6,458 bases of DNA from HGM13006 sp964518645 (GCA_964518645.1 CAZFGL010000126.1:1-6458); one strand, 5' to 3'; counted from the stretch's first letter, positions 1 to 5,248 are shown. Notes: a model not told the origin generated them from the letters alone. Numbers and translations: made by a program.

Positions 1-1025
1 GAGGGATGCAGATTCGGGGTACCTCCTGTGATTCCTGCAATGCCAAATGCAGCAACAGCAATGAGCACAACATTATTGGCATTCATAAAATACAGTGCGC
101 CGAGAGATGCCACAAAGGTCACACACAGGAGCATGCATGCCTTCACAGTGCCGAACTTGTCATCGATCCAGCCAAGGACATAGGAGATTGGAATACCAAG
201 CACAGCCGCAACAGACAGGGCAGGCAGATATACACGCTCTGCGGTTCCGGTGCTGGCCATATGAGGTACAAAGAATGCCATAATGGACACAATGCAGAAA
301 TTCAGCAGTCCGAAGGCGATCATCAGCAGCCACGCATTGGGCTTGGAGAAAACCTCCTTCAGGGTGATCACACCGGTATCCTCGTGACCGTTGTCACAGG
401 GCACGTCGGCGCCATCCGGATTCAGTCCCACCTGCTCCGGCGTATCCTTCACCAGAAAGCCCATAAACAGGCCCATGCCAATGGTGATCACACCCATAAT
501 GGTATAGGTCTTCATGCCCAGCCCGGACTGAGTACCAAGGGTCAGGAGGGTAATAGCGGTTGCGGTACAAAGGGGATTGCCAATGGTGGAAAAGCCCAGC
601 GCACGTCCCCGCAGTTCCAGAAACCAGTTGGTACACAGCTGCATGTTGCCCATCTGGAACACCAATGTCAGCAGTCGCATCAGGAACAGGCAGATAAAAT
701 ATACCACATAATTATCCCCGGCAAAGGAGAGTCCGACGGTTGCCAGACCACAGAGCAGGGTACTGGGGATCAACACCTTTGTGACACCAAACTTGATAAA
801 CAGGGTACCCACCACAAGGGTAAACAGAATCACCGCCAGGGCAGCATAGGAAACGGGCGCAGTGATTTTTGTTGCCTCCCATCCATACAGAGCGGCATAA
901 TAGGGCTGCAGCGCATTGATATGGTCTGTCATCAGACACGAATACAGATACTGCAGAAAGATTCCGGCAATCAGGATCGGGGTCGCCGCCCGGCGGAAGG
1001 CACGGGATTTCATGGCTTTGAACAT
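1..1025 (-). CDS. MFS transporter, OFA/monocarboxylate-like, 3' end cut by window edge
   Basis: Integral membrane secondary transporter of the major facilitator superfamily, probably an importer of a small organic anion or similar solute; the substrate is unknown. I translated 341 codons with no stop. Hydrophobic segments lie near residues 12-31, 55-77, 84-103, 105-128, 140-165, 174-192, 230-254, 264-286, 296-313 and 316-340, so about ten of twelve helices are present and the last 70-90 residues lie outside. Motif A appears degenerate at 73-83 (GTLFIKFGVTK) and near-canonical at 285-295 (GWIDDKFGTVK). NWF at 133-135 with RGRALG at 139-144, and PEQVGLNPDG at 196-205 in the central loop, resemble the oxalate/formate antiporter and monocarboxylate groups. 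The ATG at 1025 has GAGG about 9 nt upstream; a second ATG at 1013 has none. It has its own promoter, matching that of the SDR operon, so it probably serves the same pathway. Confidence 0.9.
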   Translation of the reverse strand, partial: MFKAMKSRAFRRAATPILIAGIFLQYLYSCLMTDHINALQPYYAALYGWEATKITAPVSYAALAVILFTLVVGTLFIKFGVTKVLIPSTLLCGLATVGLSFAGDNYVVYFICLFLMRLLTLVFQMGNMQLCTNWFLELRGRALGFSTIGNPLCTATAITLLTLGTQSGLGMKTYTIMGVITIGMGLFMGFLVKDTPEQVGLNPDGADVPCDNGHEDTGVITLKEVFSKPNAWLLMIAFGLLNFCIVSIMAFFVPHMASTGTAERVYLPALSVAAVLGIPISYVLGWIDDKFGTVKACMLLCVTFVASLGALYFMNANNVVLIAVAAFGIAGITGGTPNLHP

Positions 1026-1072
1026 TCTGTAGAACCTCACTTTTTACAATTTCTTCTCCATGGATCATCTGC

Positions 1073-1108
1073 ATTATACTCACAGGCATTTCGAATTCAA
1101 AGCACGAA
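1073..1108 (-). promoter_or_regulatory. Promoter of the MFS gene, LysR-type activated
   Basis: Reading the minus strand, TTTGAA (1101-1096) is separated by 17 nt from a perfect TATAAT (1078-1073). This predicts a start near 1066 and a leader of about 41 nt. The 11-mer TTCGTGCTTTG (1108-1098) overlaps the -35 box and recurs at the same place in the SDR promoter. The -35 is poor and the -10 perfect, the usual picture of an activator-dependent promoter. The 11-mer is a candidate activation-site half for the neighbouring LysR-type protein. Confidence 0.8.
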
Positions 1109-1122
1109 TTCTCTCGCGAAAT

Positions 1123-1142
1123 TGTCAAGCTACAACTTGACA
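1123..1142. promoter_or_regulatory. LysR-type operator upstream of the MFS gene
   Basis: Perfect inverted repeat TGTCAAG-CTACAA-CTTGACA (plus strand), with 7-bp arms and a 6-nt spacer. It is centred about 66 nt upstream of the predicted MFS transcription start. The same arms and spacer length occur at 2225-2246 ahead of the SDR operon. In MFS orientation the spacer (TTGTAG) shares four of six bases with the other copy (TAGGAG). A T-N11-A pairing, the classic LysR-box signature, is kept in both, running from the first spacer base to the last base of the right arm. Binding by the neighbouring regulator is inferred. Confidence 0.8.
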
Positions 1143-1158
1143 CTGTACGGAAATATAC

Positions 1159-1204
1159 AAAAATCCCTCTGCTGAAGGTTTCCTACCTTCCAGCAGAGGG
1201 ATTT
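1159..1204 (-). terminator. Rho-independent terminator of the LysR-type gene
   Basis: The plus strand shows AAATCCCTCTGCTG (1161-1174) pairing perfectly with CAGCAGAGGGATTT (1191-1204). A further four pairs, AAGG/CCTT, follow after a single bulged C, closing a 7-nt loop. In minus-strand reading the stem ends in TTTTTG, and the structure begins 3 nt after the LysR stop codon. It separates the regulator from the MFS gene, so the latter depends on its own promoter. Confidence 0.88.
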
Positions 1205-1207
1205 GAT

Positions 1208-2182
1208 TTATTCTTCAGGATTCCCCAGAACGCTCTGGTAATAGGTTTTTGCAGCATCCGCCAGAACCGACACACTCTCCGGCACATGGCGGTAACGGCT
1301 GTAGCCCACGGACAACTGCCACAACTCATCTTCTGTCTCTGTCAGGCAAAGCAAAACAGAATCATTCTGCCCGTAGACGGACGTTAGCATCAGGTTGGCC
1401 CGAGCAACCGGTTCCGGTAAATAAACCGCGGCCTCTCCCAGAAGCACCATCCGCACGGTCAGCTCCATGTCTCCCGTCTCCATCTCTCCTCTGGGCTGAA
1501 AACCGGCATCCCGAAACAGCCGATCTTCATTGGCCCGGGTAATGGAACCGGCCCGTTTCAGAACAAAGGGACAATCCCGGAATTCAGAGAGTGGGACGGG
1601 CTTATTTTCCCGTGCCATGTTCTCTATTTGCTCACCCTTCTCAAGTCCAACCGCATTTCTCAGGAGCTGCCGGTGAACGGCTACCACAAATCGGCTGCTT
1701 TTCAGCACCGGGGTATAAAGAAGCTTGCTGTTGTCCTCCCGGAACTCCCCAAACACCGCATCAATATGCCCGGGGATCTCATTAAAGGCACCAGTTCTGG
1801 TGGGAAGCTCCACAGCCGTTATGGTAAGCTCCGGGTGCGCATTCCGGAAATAGCCCAAAAAGGACAAAAGCATTGGTGGTGGCATACCCGTGGGAACCCC
1901 AAGAGACACATGCCGGTTATTCTTCTGGCTGATGGCTGCCAGCTCCATTTCGAAGCGTTTCTTTGCCTCCAGACAGGTCTCTGCACAGGCCACAAACCGT
2001 TCCCCCGCCTCTGTAAGCGTCATGGGTTTGGTTCTGTGAAAGAGGGGTTCTCCCAGCTCCCGCTCCAACTTTCCCAGATGCTCACTGAGAGCCTGGGGTG
2101 AAATAAACAACTCCTCAGCTGCCCCACGGATGGTTCCGATTTTCCGGATCGACAGTACATACTCAAAATTCAGGAAATTCAT
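1208..2182 (-). CDS. LysR-type transcriptional regulator
   Basis: Cytoplasmic DNA-binding regulator of 324 residues (family usually about 300). The N-terminal winged helix-turn-helix spans about residues 3-60; the HTH is near 16-48, with GAAEELFISPQALSEHLGKL around 20-39 and LEREL-EPLF-R following, all LysR hallmarks. The C-terminal effector-binding domain begins near residue 85 with SLGVPTG. I chose the ATG at 2182 because AGGGAG (2196-2191) lies 8 nt upstream; the in-frame TTG at 2203 would overlap the predicted -10 box. It is divergent from the SDR operon with its own terminator. Two matching operators, ahead of the SDRs and of the MFS gene, point to it as their common regulator, with a pathway metabolite as likely co-inducer. 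Family assignment is firm; targets are inferred from the repeats; the ligand is unknown. Confidence 0.94.
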   Translation of the reverse strand: MNFLNFEYVLSIRKIGTIRGAAEELFISPQALSEHLGKLERELGEPLFHRTKPMTLTEAGERFVACAETCLEAKKRFEMELAAISQKNNRHVSLGVPTGMPPPMLLSFLGYFRNAHPELTITAVELPTRTGAFNEIPGHIDAVFGEFREDNSKLLYTPVLKSSRFVVAVHRQLLRNAVGLEKGEQIENMARENKPVPLSEFRDCPFVLKRAGSITRANEDRLFRDAGFQPRGEMETGDMELTVRMVLLGEAAVYLPEPVARANLMLTSVYGQNDSVLLCLTETEDELWQLSVGYSRYRHVPESVSVLADAAKTYYQSVLGNPEE

Positions 2183-2202
2183 TTTGCTCACTCCCTGAGA
2201 CA

Positions 2203-2231
2203 AGTTTAATTCCGCCCCTTTACTTTGTCAA
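2203..2231 (-). promoter_or_regulatory. Promoter of the LysR-type gene, overlapping the operator
   Basis: Minus-strand TTGACA (2231-2226) is a consensus -35 formed by an operator arm. It is followed 17 nt later by TAAACT (2208-2203), a 4/6 match to the -10. The start would fall near 2196, giving a very short leader that begins about at the Shine-Dalgarno. Regulator bound at 2224-2247 would cover the -35, the usual autorepression geometry of LysR families. The weak -10 and tight leader keep confidence moderate. Confidence 0.55.
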
Positions 2232-2247
2232 GTAGGAGCTTGACAAA
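2224..2247. promoter_or_regulatory. LysR-type operator in the divergent regulator/SDR intergenic region
   Basis: Perfect inverted repeat TTTGTCAAG-TAGGAG-CTTGACAAA, with 9-bp arms and a 6-nt spacer. It is centred about 66 nt upstream of the predicted SDR transcription start and also covers the -35 of the regulator gene. The core TGTCAAG-N6-CTTGACA is repeated exactly at 1123-1142. Position and symmetry match the high-affinity recognition site of LysR-type regulators. Confidence 0.85.
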
Positions 2248-2259
2248 ATTTCAGGCAAT

Positions 2260-2295
2260 TTCGTGCTTTGTTTCGTTCTCTCATCTGGTTATAAT
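2260..2295 (+). promoter_or_regulatory. Promoter of the SDR operon, LysR-type activated
   Basis: A weak -35, TTTGTT (2267-2272), stands 17 nt from a perfect TATAAT (2290-2295), predicting a start near 2302 and an 85-nt leader. The 11-mer TTCGTGCTTTG (2260-2270) is identical in sequence and spacing to that of the MFS promoter: it begins 21 nt after the first base of the CTTGACA arm, and TATAAT begins 51 nt after it. The strong -10 and poor -35 suggest activation by the bound regulator. Confidence 0.8.
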
Positions 2296-2321
2296 TGCAG
2301 CAGATACAAACAGAGTATCAT

Positions 2322-2361
2322 GGAAATCAGGCACCCGATTACCCCCCCGGCCCTGATTTCC
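2322..2361 (+). promoter_or_regulatory. Hairpin in the 5' leader of the SDR operon mRNA
   Basis: GGAAATCAGG (2322-2331) pairs perfectly with CCTGATTTCC (2352-2361) around a 20-nt C-rich loop. It lies between the predicted transcription start and the Shine-Dalgarno at 2373-2380. No T-tract follows, so it is not an ordinary terminator. It might stabilise the mRNA, act in post-transcriptional control, or be a DNA-level dyad bound by a protein; the sequence does not decide. It matches no riboswitch class I recognise. Confidence 0.55.
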
Positions 2362-2386
2362 CGTCTCTATTCAAGGAGGAAACAGT

Positions 2387-3148
2387 ATGAATCGTCTGCA
2401 AGGAAAGGTCGCCATCATCACCGGTGCAAATTCCGGCATTGGCAAGCGCACCGCTGAAATATTTGCGGAAGAAGGCGCAGATCTGGTGCTGGTGGCCCGC
2501 AGAATGGAAAAGCTTCAGGAAGTTCAGCAGTACTGCGAATGTCTTGGCCGCAGGGCCATTTCCGTCTCCGCAGATGTCAGTTCCCCAGAGGACTGCCAGC
2601 GTGTATGCAAGGCCGCATCGGAAGCCTTCGGAAAAGTCGATATTCTGGTGAATAATGCAGGAATCTCGGACAAGCATCGCCCCATCACCCGATGCGACAG
2701 TGACTGGTGGGAACACATAATCCATGTAGACCAGAACAGTGTCTTTTACATGATGCAGGAGACACTGAAATACATGGTCCCCGCCGGCAAGGGCAGCATC
2801 GTTAACATATCCTCCATTGGAGGTACCTCCTACAATTCTGGCATTGCCTATACAGCGGCTAAAACCGCAGTTATTGGCATGAGCAAGAATGTTGCCATCC
2901 AATTTGCGGGTCAGGGCATCCGCGTCAACGTGGTTGCCCCTGGCCCCACCCCCACCCCGCTGAATGCCCCCGATCAGATTGCCACATTTGATCAGGATTT
3001 TGCCACGCAGTGTTCCAGACATTTCGATGACACGGTTCCGGAAGTGACCGTTGACGATCAGGCACGGACGATTTTGTTCTTTGCCAGCGATGATTCCGCC
3101 GGGTGCAACGGTCAGGTAATGGTGGTTGACAACGGCAGAACCATCTGA
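2387..3148 (+). CDS. Short-chain dehydrogenase/reductase, first gene of SDR operon
   Basis: Cytoplasmic NAD(P)-dependent oxidoreductase of the classical SDR family, 253 residues (family about 250), probably interconverting a hydroxyl and a ketone on an unidentified substrate. The Rossmann fold starts with TGANSGIG (12-19). VLVARR (34-39), with arginines after the second strand, suggests NADP(H). NNAG is at 89-92, catalytic Ser142 in NISS, and YTAAK gives Tyr155 and Lys159. PGPTPTP at 185-191 begins the substrate loop. The position of the tetrad Asn, five residues before Phe120, is Asp115. The C-terminus reads VVDNGRTI where VVDGG is common. The ATG has AAGGAGGA (2373-2380) close upstream, a near-perfect ribosome site. 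A second SDR follows 72 nt later. Linkage to a transporter and a LysR-type gene suggests catabolism or modification of an imported compound; steroid, bile acid, sugar or polyol substrates are all possible. Confidence 0.93.
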   Translation: MNRLQGKVAIITGANSGIGKRTAEIFAEEGADLVLVARRMEKLQEVQQYCECLGRRAISVSADVSSPEDCQRVCKAASEAFGKVDILVNNAGISDKHRPITRCDSDWWEHIIHVDQNSVFYMMQETLKYMVPAGKGSIVNISSIGGTSYNSGIAYTAAKTAVIGMSKNVAIQFAGQGIRVNVVAPGPTPTPLNAPDQIATFDQDFATQCSRHFDDTVPEVTVDDQARTILFFASDDSAGCNGQVMVVDNGRTI

Positions 3149-3151
3149 TAT

Positions 3152-3189
3152 ATATGAAAAGAGCAGCCACGGGCTGCAAACATTCATAT
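3152..3189 (+). promoter_or_regulatory. Hairpin between the two SDR genes
   Basis: An inner stem GCAGCC (3163-3168)/GGCTGC (3172-3177) closes a 3-nt loop. After a 4/5-nt internal loop, an outer stem ATATGAA (3152-3158)/TTCATAT (3183-3189) forms. No T-tract follows, so termination is unlikely. It may be an mRNA-processing or stabilising element that sets the ratio of the two SDR products. It ends about 18 nt before the ribosome site of the second gene. Confidence 0.5.
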
Positions 3190-3220
3190 GTATTATTCAG
3201 AGAAATGAGAGGTAATCACT

Positions 3221-4006
3221 ATGCATACACAAAATGGCGTGCAGATCCCCGATTATGATTTTTCCGGAAAGGTCGCCATTGTCACCGGTGGCGGAAGCGG
3301 TATCGGCTTTGCTGCTGCAAATCAGCTTGCCTACTATGGTGCCTCGGTTGTCATCGCCGGGATTCCCGCAGACCAGTGTCAGGAGGCAGCCCGGCAGATC
3401 GGCGGGAACTGTACAGCGATCCCCACAGATGTTTCTGATCCCAAATCTGTGGAGCATCTGATTCAAGAGACAGTACGCCTGTTCGGAAAGCTGGATATTC
3501 TGGTGTGCTGCGCAGGAATCGGTGGCGAGGTTCTGCCCCTGCTGGAGCAAAGCAAAGAAGAGCTGGACAAGGTTCTTTCCATCAATCTGGGCGGTATTTT
3601 CCTCTGTGATAAGGCAGCAGCCAGACAAATGATTGCCCAGGGCACCGGTGGCTCCATCATCAACACCGCCTCCATTGCTTATGTGGAAGGTGGCGGATTC
3701 CATGGCCCCTACGGGGCAGCCAAGGCCGGTGTGGTAACTCTTACAAAAACCATGGCCAGCGAATGGGCAGAGCACGGAATCCGTGTCAATGCCGTATGCC
3801 CCGGCCTGACCCGCACCAACATCAACCGGGAGGTTCAGGCGGATCCGGAACTGTACCGGACTTTGACTGCAAAGATCCCCCTTCGGCGTATGGCAGAGCC
3901 CGGAGAAATTGCCGCGCTGATGCTGTTTCTGACATCGGACAGCGCCTCCTTTATCACCGGTTCCATTATGGTGGCTGACGGTGGCGCAACGGTTGGCGGG
4001 CAGTGA
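3221..4006 (+). CDS. Short-chain dehydrogenase/reductase, second gene of SDR operon
   Basis: Second cytoplasmic NAD(P)-dependent SDR, 261 residues with a 14-residue N-terminal extension before the first strand. It has TGGGSGIG (22-29), the complete catalytic tetrad Asn122 (INLGG), Ser151 (TASI), Tyr164 and Lys168 (YGAAK), PGLTRT at 194-199, and the standard ending VADGG. Where most classical SDRs have NNAG it has CCAG (96-99). After the second strand it reads IAGIP, with neither the Asp typical of NAD nor the Arg typical of NADP users, so the cofactor is open. The ATG has AGAGGT (3208-3213) 7 nt upstream. It shares a transcript with the first SDR and ends before a strong terminator. The two could act on different positions of one substrate, or oxidise and re-reduce one position (epimerisation); this is inference. 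The substrate is unidentified. Confidence 0.93.
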   Translation: MHTQNGVQIPDYDFSGKVAIVTGGGSGIGFAAANQLAYYGASVVIAGIPADQCQEAARQIGGNCTAIPTDVSDPKSVEHLIQETVRLFGKLDILVCCAGIGGEVLPLLEQSKEELDKVLSINLGGIFLCDKAAARQMIAQGTGGSIINTASIAYVEGGGFHGPYGAAKAGVVTLTKTMASEWAEHGIRVNAVCPGLTRTNINREVQADPELYRTLTAKIPLRRMAEPGEIAALMLFLTSDSASFITGSIMVADGGATVGGQ

Positions 4007-4054
4007 GCTGCACCAAATTATTAATGTTGCTTCATTCTTCCTTTACCCATAACG

Positions 4055-4093
4055 AAAGGCTTCGGACGCTGCACACAGTGTCCGAAGCCTTTT
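4055..4093 (+). terminator. Rho-independent terminator of the SDR operon
   Basis: AAAGGCTTCGGACGCTG (4055-4071) pairs with CAGTGTCCGAAGCCTTT (4076-4092) over 17 bp with a single G-T wobble and a CACA loop, then TTTTG. It begins 48 nt after the second SDR stop. It lies between convergent genes. In the minus direction only TTTCG follows, so it may work weakly for the small gene at 4134-4490 too. Confidence 0.9.
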
Positions 4094-4133
4094 GCTCTTC
4101 AATGATGCCTTCCCCCTGCCGCCCCTGGCCGTT

Positions 4134-4490
4134 TTATTCTCCCCAGAGGGTAGCACGTTTTCCGTTTTTATAGGGGTATTCCCGGATTTTCATCACATAG
4201 TCCAGATTCAGGATCTGCATTCCGTGTTTATTCTCGATCACGATCCCACTGTCTGTAACTTCCCTGATAAATCCGTCGGCATTACCCTCCAAAAGTTTTA
4301 CATACACGTCTTTTCCGATAAAACGCTGTGCAAGCTCTTTCATAACCGCTTTCTCATTTCCTTTCCCAAGCAAGATTCTGTTTCTGTCGATCATCTTTCC
4401 CGCTGCAAACTTTCGTCGTTTTTTCCTTTGAAGCAGGAGTATAAATACAACGAACAAGACAAAACAGCAGCTGAACCATGAACTGTCCAT
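4134..4490 (-). CDS. Small membrane-anchored conserved hypothetical protein
   Basis: 118-residue protein of unknown function. Residues 5-20 form one hydrophobic segment (WFSCCFVLFVVFILLL), followed at once by the basic stretch QRKKRRK (21-27). This predicts a single-pass anchor with the rest in the cytoplasm. The soluble part contains KELAQRFIGKDVYVKLLEG, a FIREVTDSGIVIEN stretch and VMKIREYPYKNGKRATLWGE. It looks like a small beta-rich fold in which a short strand pair precedes a conserved tail. I recall similar short proteins in Lachnospiraceae annotated as a DUF (possibly DUF6897), but this is from memory. The chosen ATG at 4490 has GGAG 5 nt upstream; a GTG two codons earlier (4496) with GAGGGG is also plausible. 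It is convergent with the SDR operon, has its own extended -10 promoter, and is probably unrelated to that pathway. Confidence 0.8.
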   Translation of the reverse strand: MDSSWFSCCFVLFVVFILLLQRKKRRKFAAGKMIDRNRILLGKGNEKAVMKELAQRFIGKDVYVKLLEGNADGFIREVTDSGIVIENKHGMQILNLDYVMKIREYPYKNGKRATLWGE

Positions 4491-4564
4491 CTTCACTCCA
4501 TCCCCTCAGCCGGTGTGACTCCGCGCAGCTCTGCTTCCTCGCAGAACGCACAATCTTCATGTTC

Positions 4565-4588
4565 ATTATAGCACGATGGCGGAAAAAA
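4565..4588 (-). promoter_or_regulatory. Extended -10 promoter of the small membrane protein gene
   Basis: Minus strand TGCTATAAT is a TGN-extended consensus -10 (hexamer 4570-4565), 18 nt downstream of the last base of the terminator stem. The only -35-like bases, CTGGCT, belong to that stem. The leader to the start codon is about 65 nt. The same layout occurs at 6344-6367. Confidence 0.65.
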
Positions 4589-4616
4589 GCCAGAGGCGAT
4601 TTGCCTCTGGCTTTTT
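4583..4616 (-). terminator. Bidirectional terminator downstream of the GNAT gene
   Basis: AAAAAGCCAGAGGC (4584-4597) and GCCTCTGGCTTTTT (4603-4616) pair perfectly around GATTT. In minus-strand reading the stem is followed by six T residues, about 95 nt past the GNAT stop. A T-run also exists on the plus strand, so it can work both ways. The GC core is identical to that at 6368-6389. Confidence 0.88.
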
Positions 4617-4710
4617 ACTCAGAACAGCAGACTTCCACCCACATATGATTGTCTGCAAAAAAGCACATCTTATCGTTTCTTTCGCTGCTGCACAACGGAA
4701 GAAAAAATCA

Positions 4711-5166
4711 TTACAATCGTTTTATCATGTAAATCACATCATCCATGGGATTATTATAATATGGTTCACATTCATCGAAACCATATTTTCTGTATAAGTG
4801 GATTGCAGCCTTCATAGGAATGAGCGTATCCAACACCATTTCTTTATAGCCGGACAATTTTGCCCGCTCAATGATTTCTTTTACAAGAAGATCTCCTAAA
4901 TGTTTTCCTCTTGCATCCGGCCTTATATACAAACGTTTCATTTCACATCTTATTGCAGAATGTCTGTGATAAGCAACCATTCCCAGAACTGCATCACCTT
5001 CCATTGCTATAAGTATCTCCCCTTGTGGTGGTGTGTATTTTTTCGATGGATCAGCAAGTTCTGCTTCAATTTGCTGAAAGGACAAATCTCTGTTTAACTG
5101 ATTTGTATACTCTAAAATCAATTCTTTCACTTGCGGCATATATGCTTTTCCGTCCAGAATGTTCAT
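4711..5166 (-). CDS. GNAT family N-acetyltransferase
   Basis: Cytoplasmic acetyl-CoA-dependent N-acetyltransferase of 151 residues, the usual length. The diagnostic motif A is EMKRLYIRPDARGKHLGDLL around residues 75-94; the RGKHLG loop (86-91) binds the CoA pyrophosphate. VLDTL (111-115), MKAAIHLYRKYGF (118-130) and PYYNNP (135-140) follow in the order seen in a common GNAT subgroup whose acceptors are mostly unknown. The N-terminal part, with LILEYTNQLNRDL (16-28), is the variable acceptor side. The ATG at 5166 has GGGGG 7 nt upstream. It lies 108 nt downstream of the S66 peptidase gene on the same strand with no clear terminator between, so co-transcription is possible. The gene is more AT-rich than the SDR cassette. 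The acceptor (antibiotic, amino acid or protein) is unknown. Confidence 0.9.
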   Translation of the reverse strand: MNILDGKAYMPQVKELILEYTNQLNRDLSFQQIEAELADPSKKYTPPQGEILIAMEGDAVLGMVAYHRHSAIRCEMKRLYIRPDARGKHLGDLLVKEIIERAKLSGYKEMVLDTLIPMKAAIHLYRKYGFDECEPYYNNPMDDVIYMIKRL

Positions 5167-5242
5167 ATAATCGCCCCCTTCGTCAAATTACCCGTGCATC
5201 AGCGGTGCATTGGGTGAGTATCACGCACCCCTTCAGGACCCG

Positions 5243-5248
5243 ATTATA
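5243..5248 (-). promoter_or_regulatory. Possible -10 box for the GNAT gene
   Basis: Minus strand TATAAT (5248-5243) lies about 77 nt upstream of the GNAT start. No convincing -35 is found 16-18 nt upstream, and TG directly abuts the hexamer rather than standing one base away. It is therefore a weak call; the gene may instead be read from the promoter of the upstream peptidase gene. Confidence 0.35.

Noticed and set aside
712..1143. Minus-strand open frame of 143 codons
   Set aside because: It is another frame of the MFS gene, begins inside the operator upstream of the promoter, and shows scattered Cys and Pro with no domain.
6..1175. Plus-strand open frame of 389 codons
   Set aside because: It lies antisense to the MFS gene, is rich in His, Gln and Gly with no recognisable domain, and runs through the MFS promoter, the operator and part of the LysR terminator. 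The opposite frame gives ten membrane helices and MFS motifs.
2183..2203. Longer LysR start at TTG 2203
   Set aside because: The TTG overlaps the predicted -10 box, whereas the ATG at 2182 has AGGGAG 8 nt upstream and gives a normal LysR N-terminus.
2320..2457. Possible leader peptide starting at the ATG at 2320 and overlapping the first SDR
   Set aside because: No Shine-Dalgarno precedes the ATG, the frame only ends inside the SDR gene, and its Arg/His-rich tail is the SDR coding sequence read out of frame.
2339..3187. Minus-strand open frame of 282 codons
   Set aside because: It is antisense to the first SDR, whose frame has all family motifs and a near-perfect ribosome site.
3197..3775. 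Minus-strand open frame of 192 codons
   Set aside because: It is antisense to the second SDR, low in recognisable structure, and lacks promoter and ribosome site support.
4092..4481. Plus-strand open frame of 129 codons
   Set aside because: It begins within the SDR terminator and is antisense to the small membrane protein gene, which has a start site, promoter and ordered protein.
4622..4660. GCAGAC / GTCTGC inverted repeat after the GNAT stop
   Set aside because: It is a six-base-pair stem with an 18-nt loop and no T-tract on the relevant strand. The strong terminator at 4583-4616 explains the termination.
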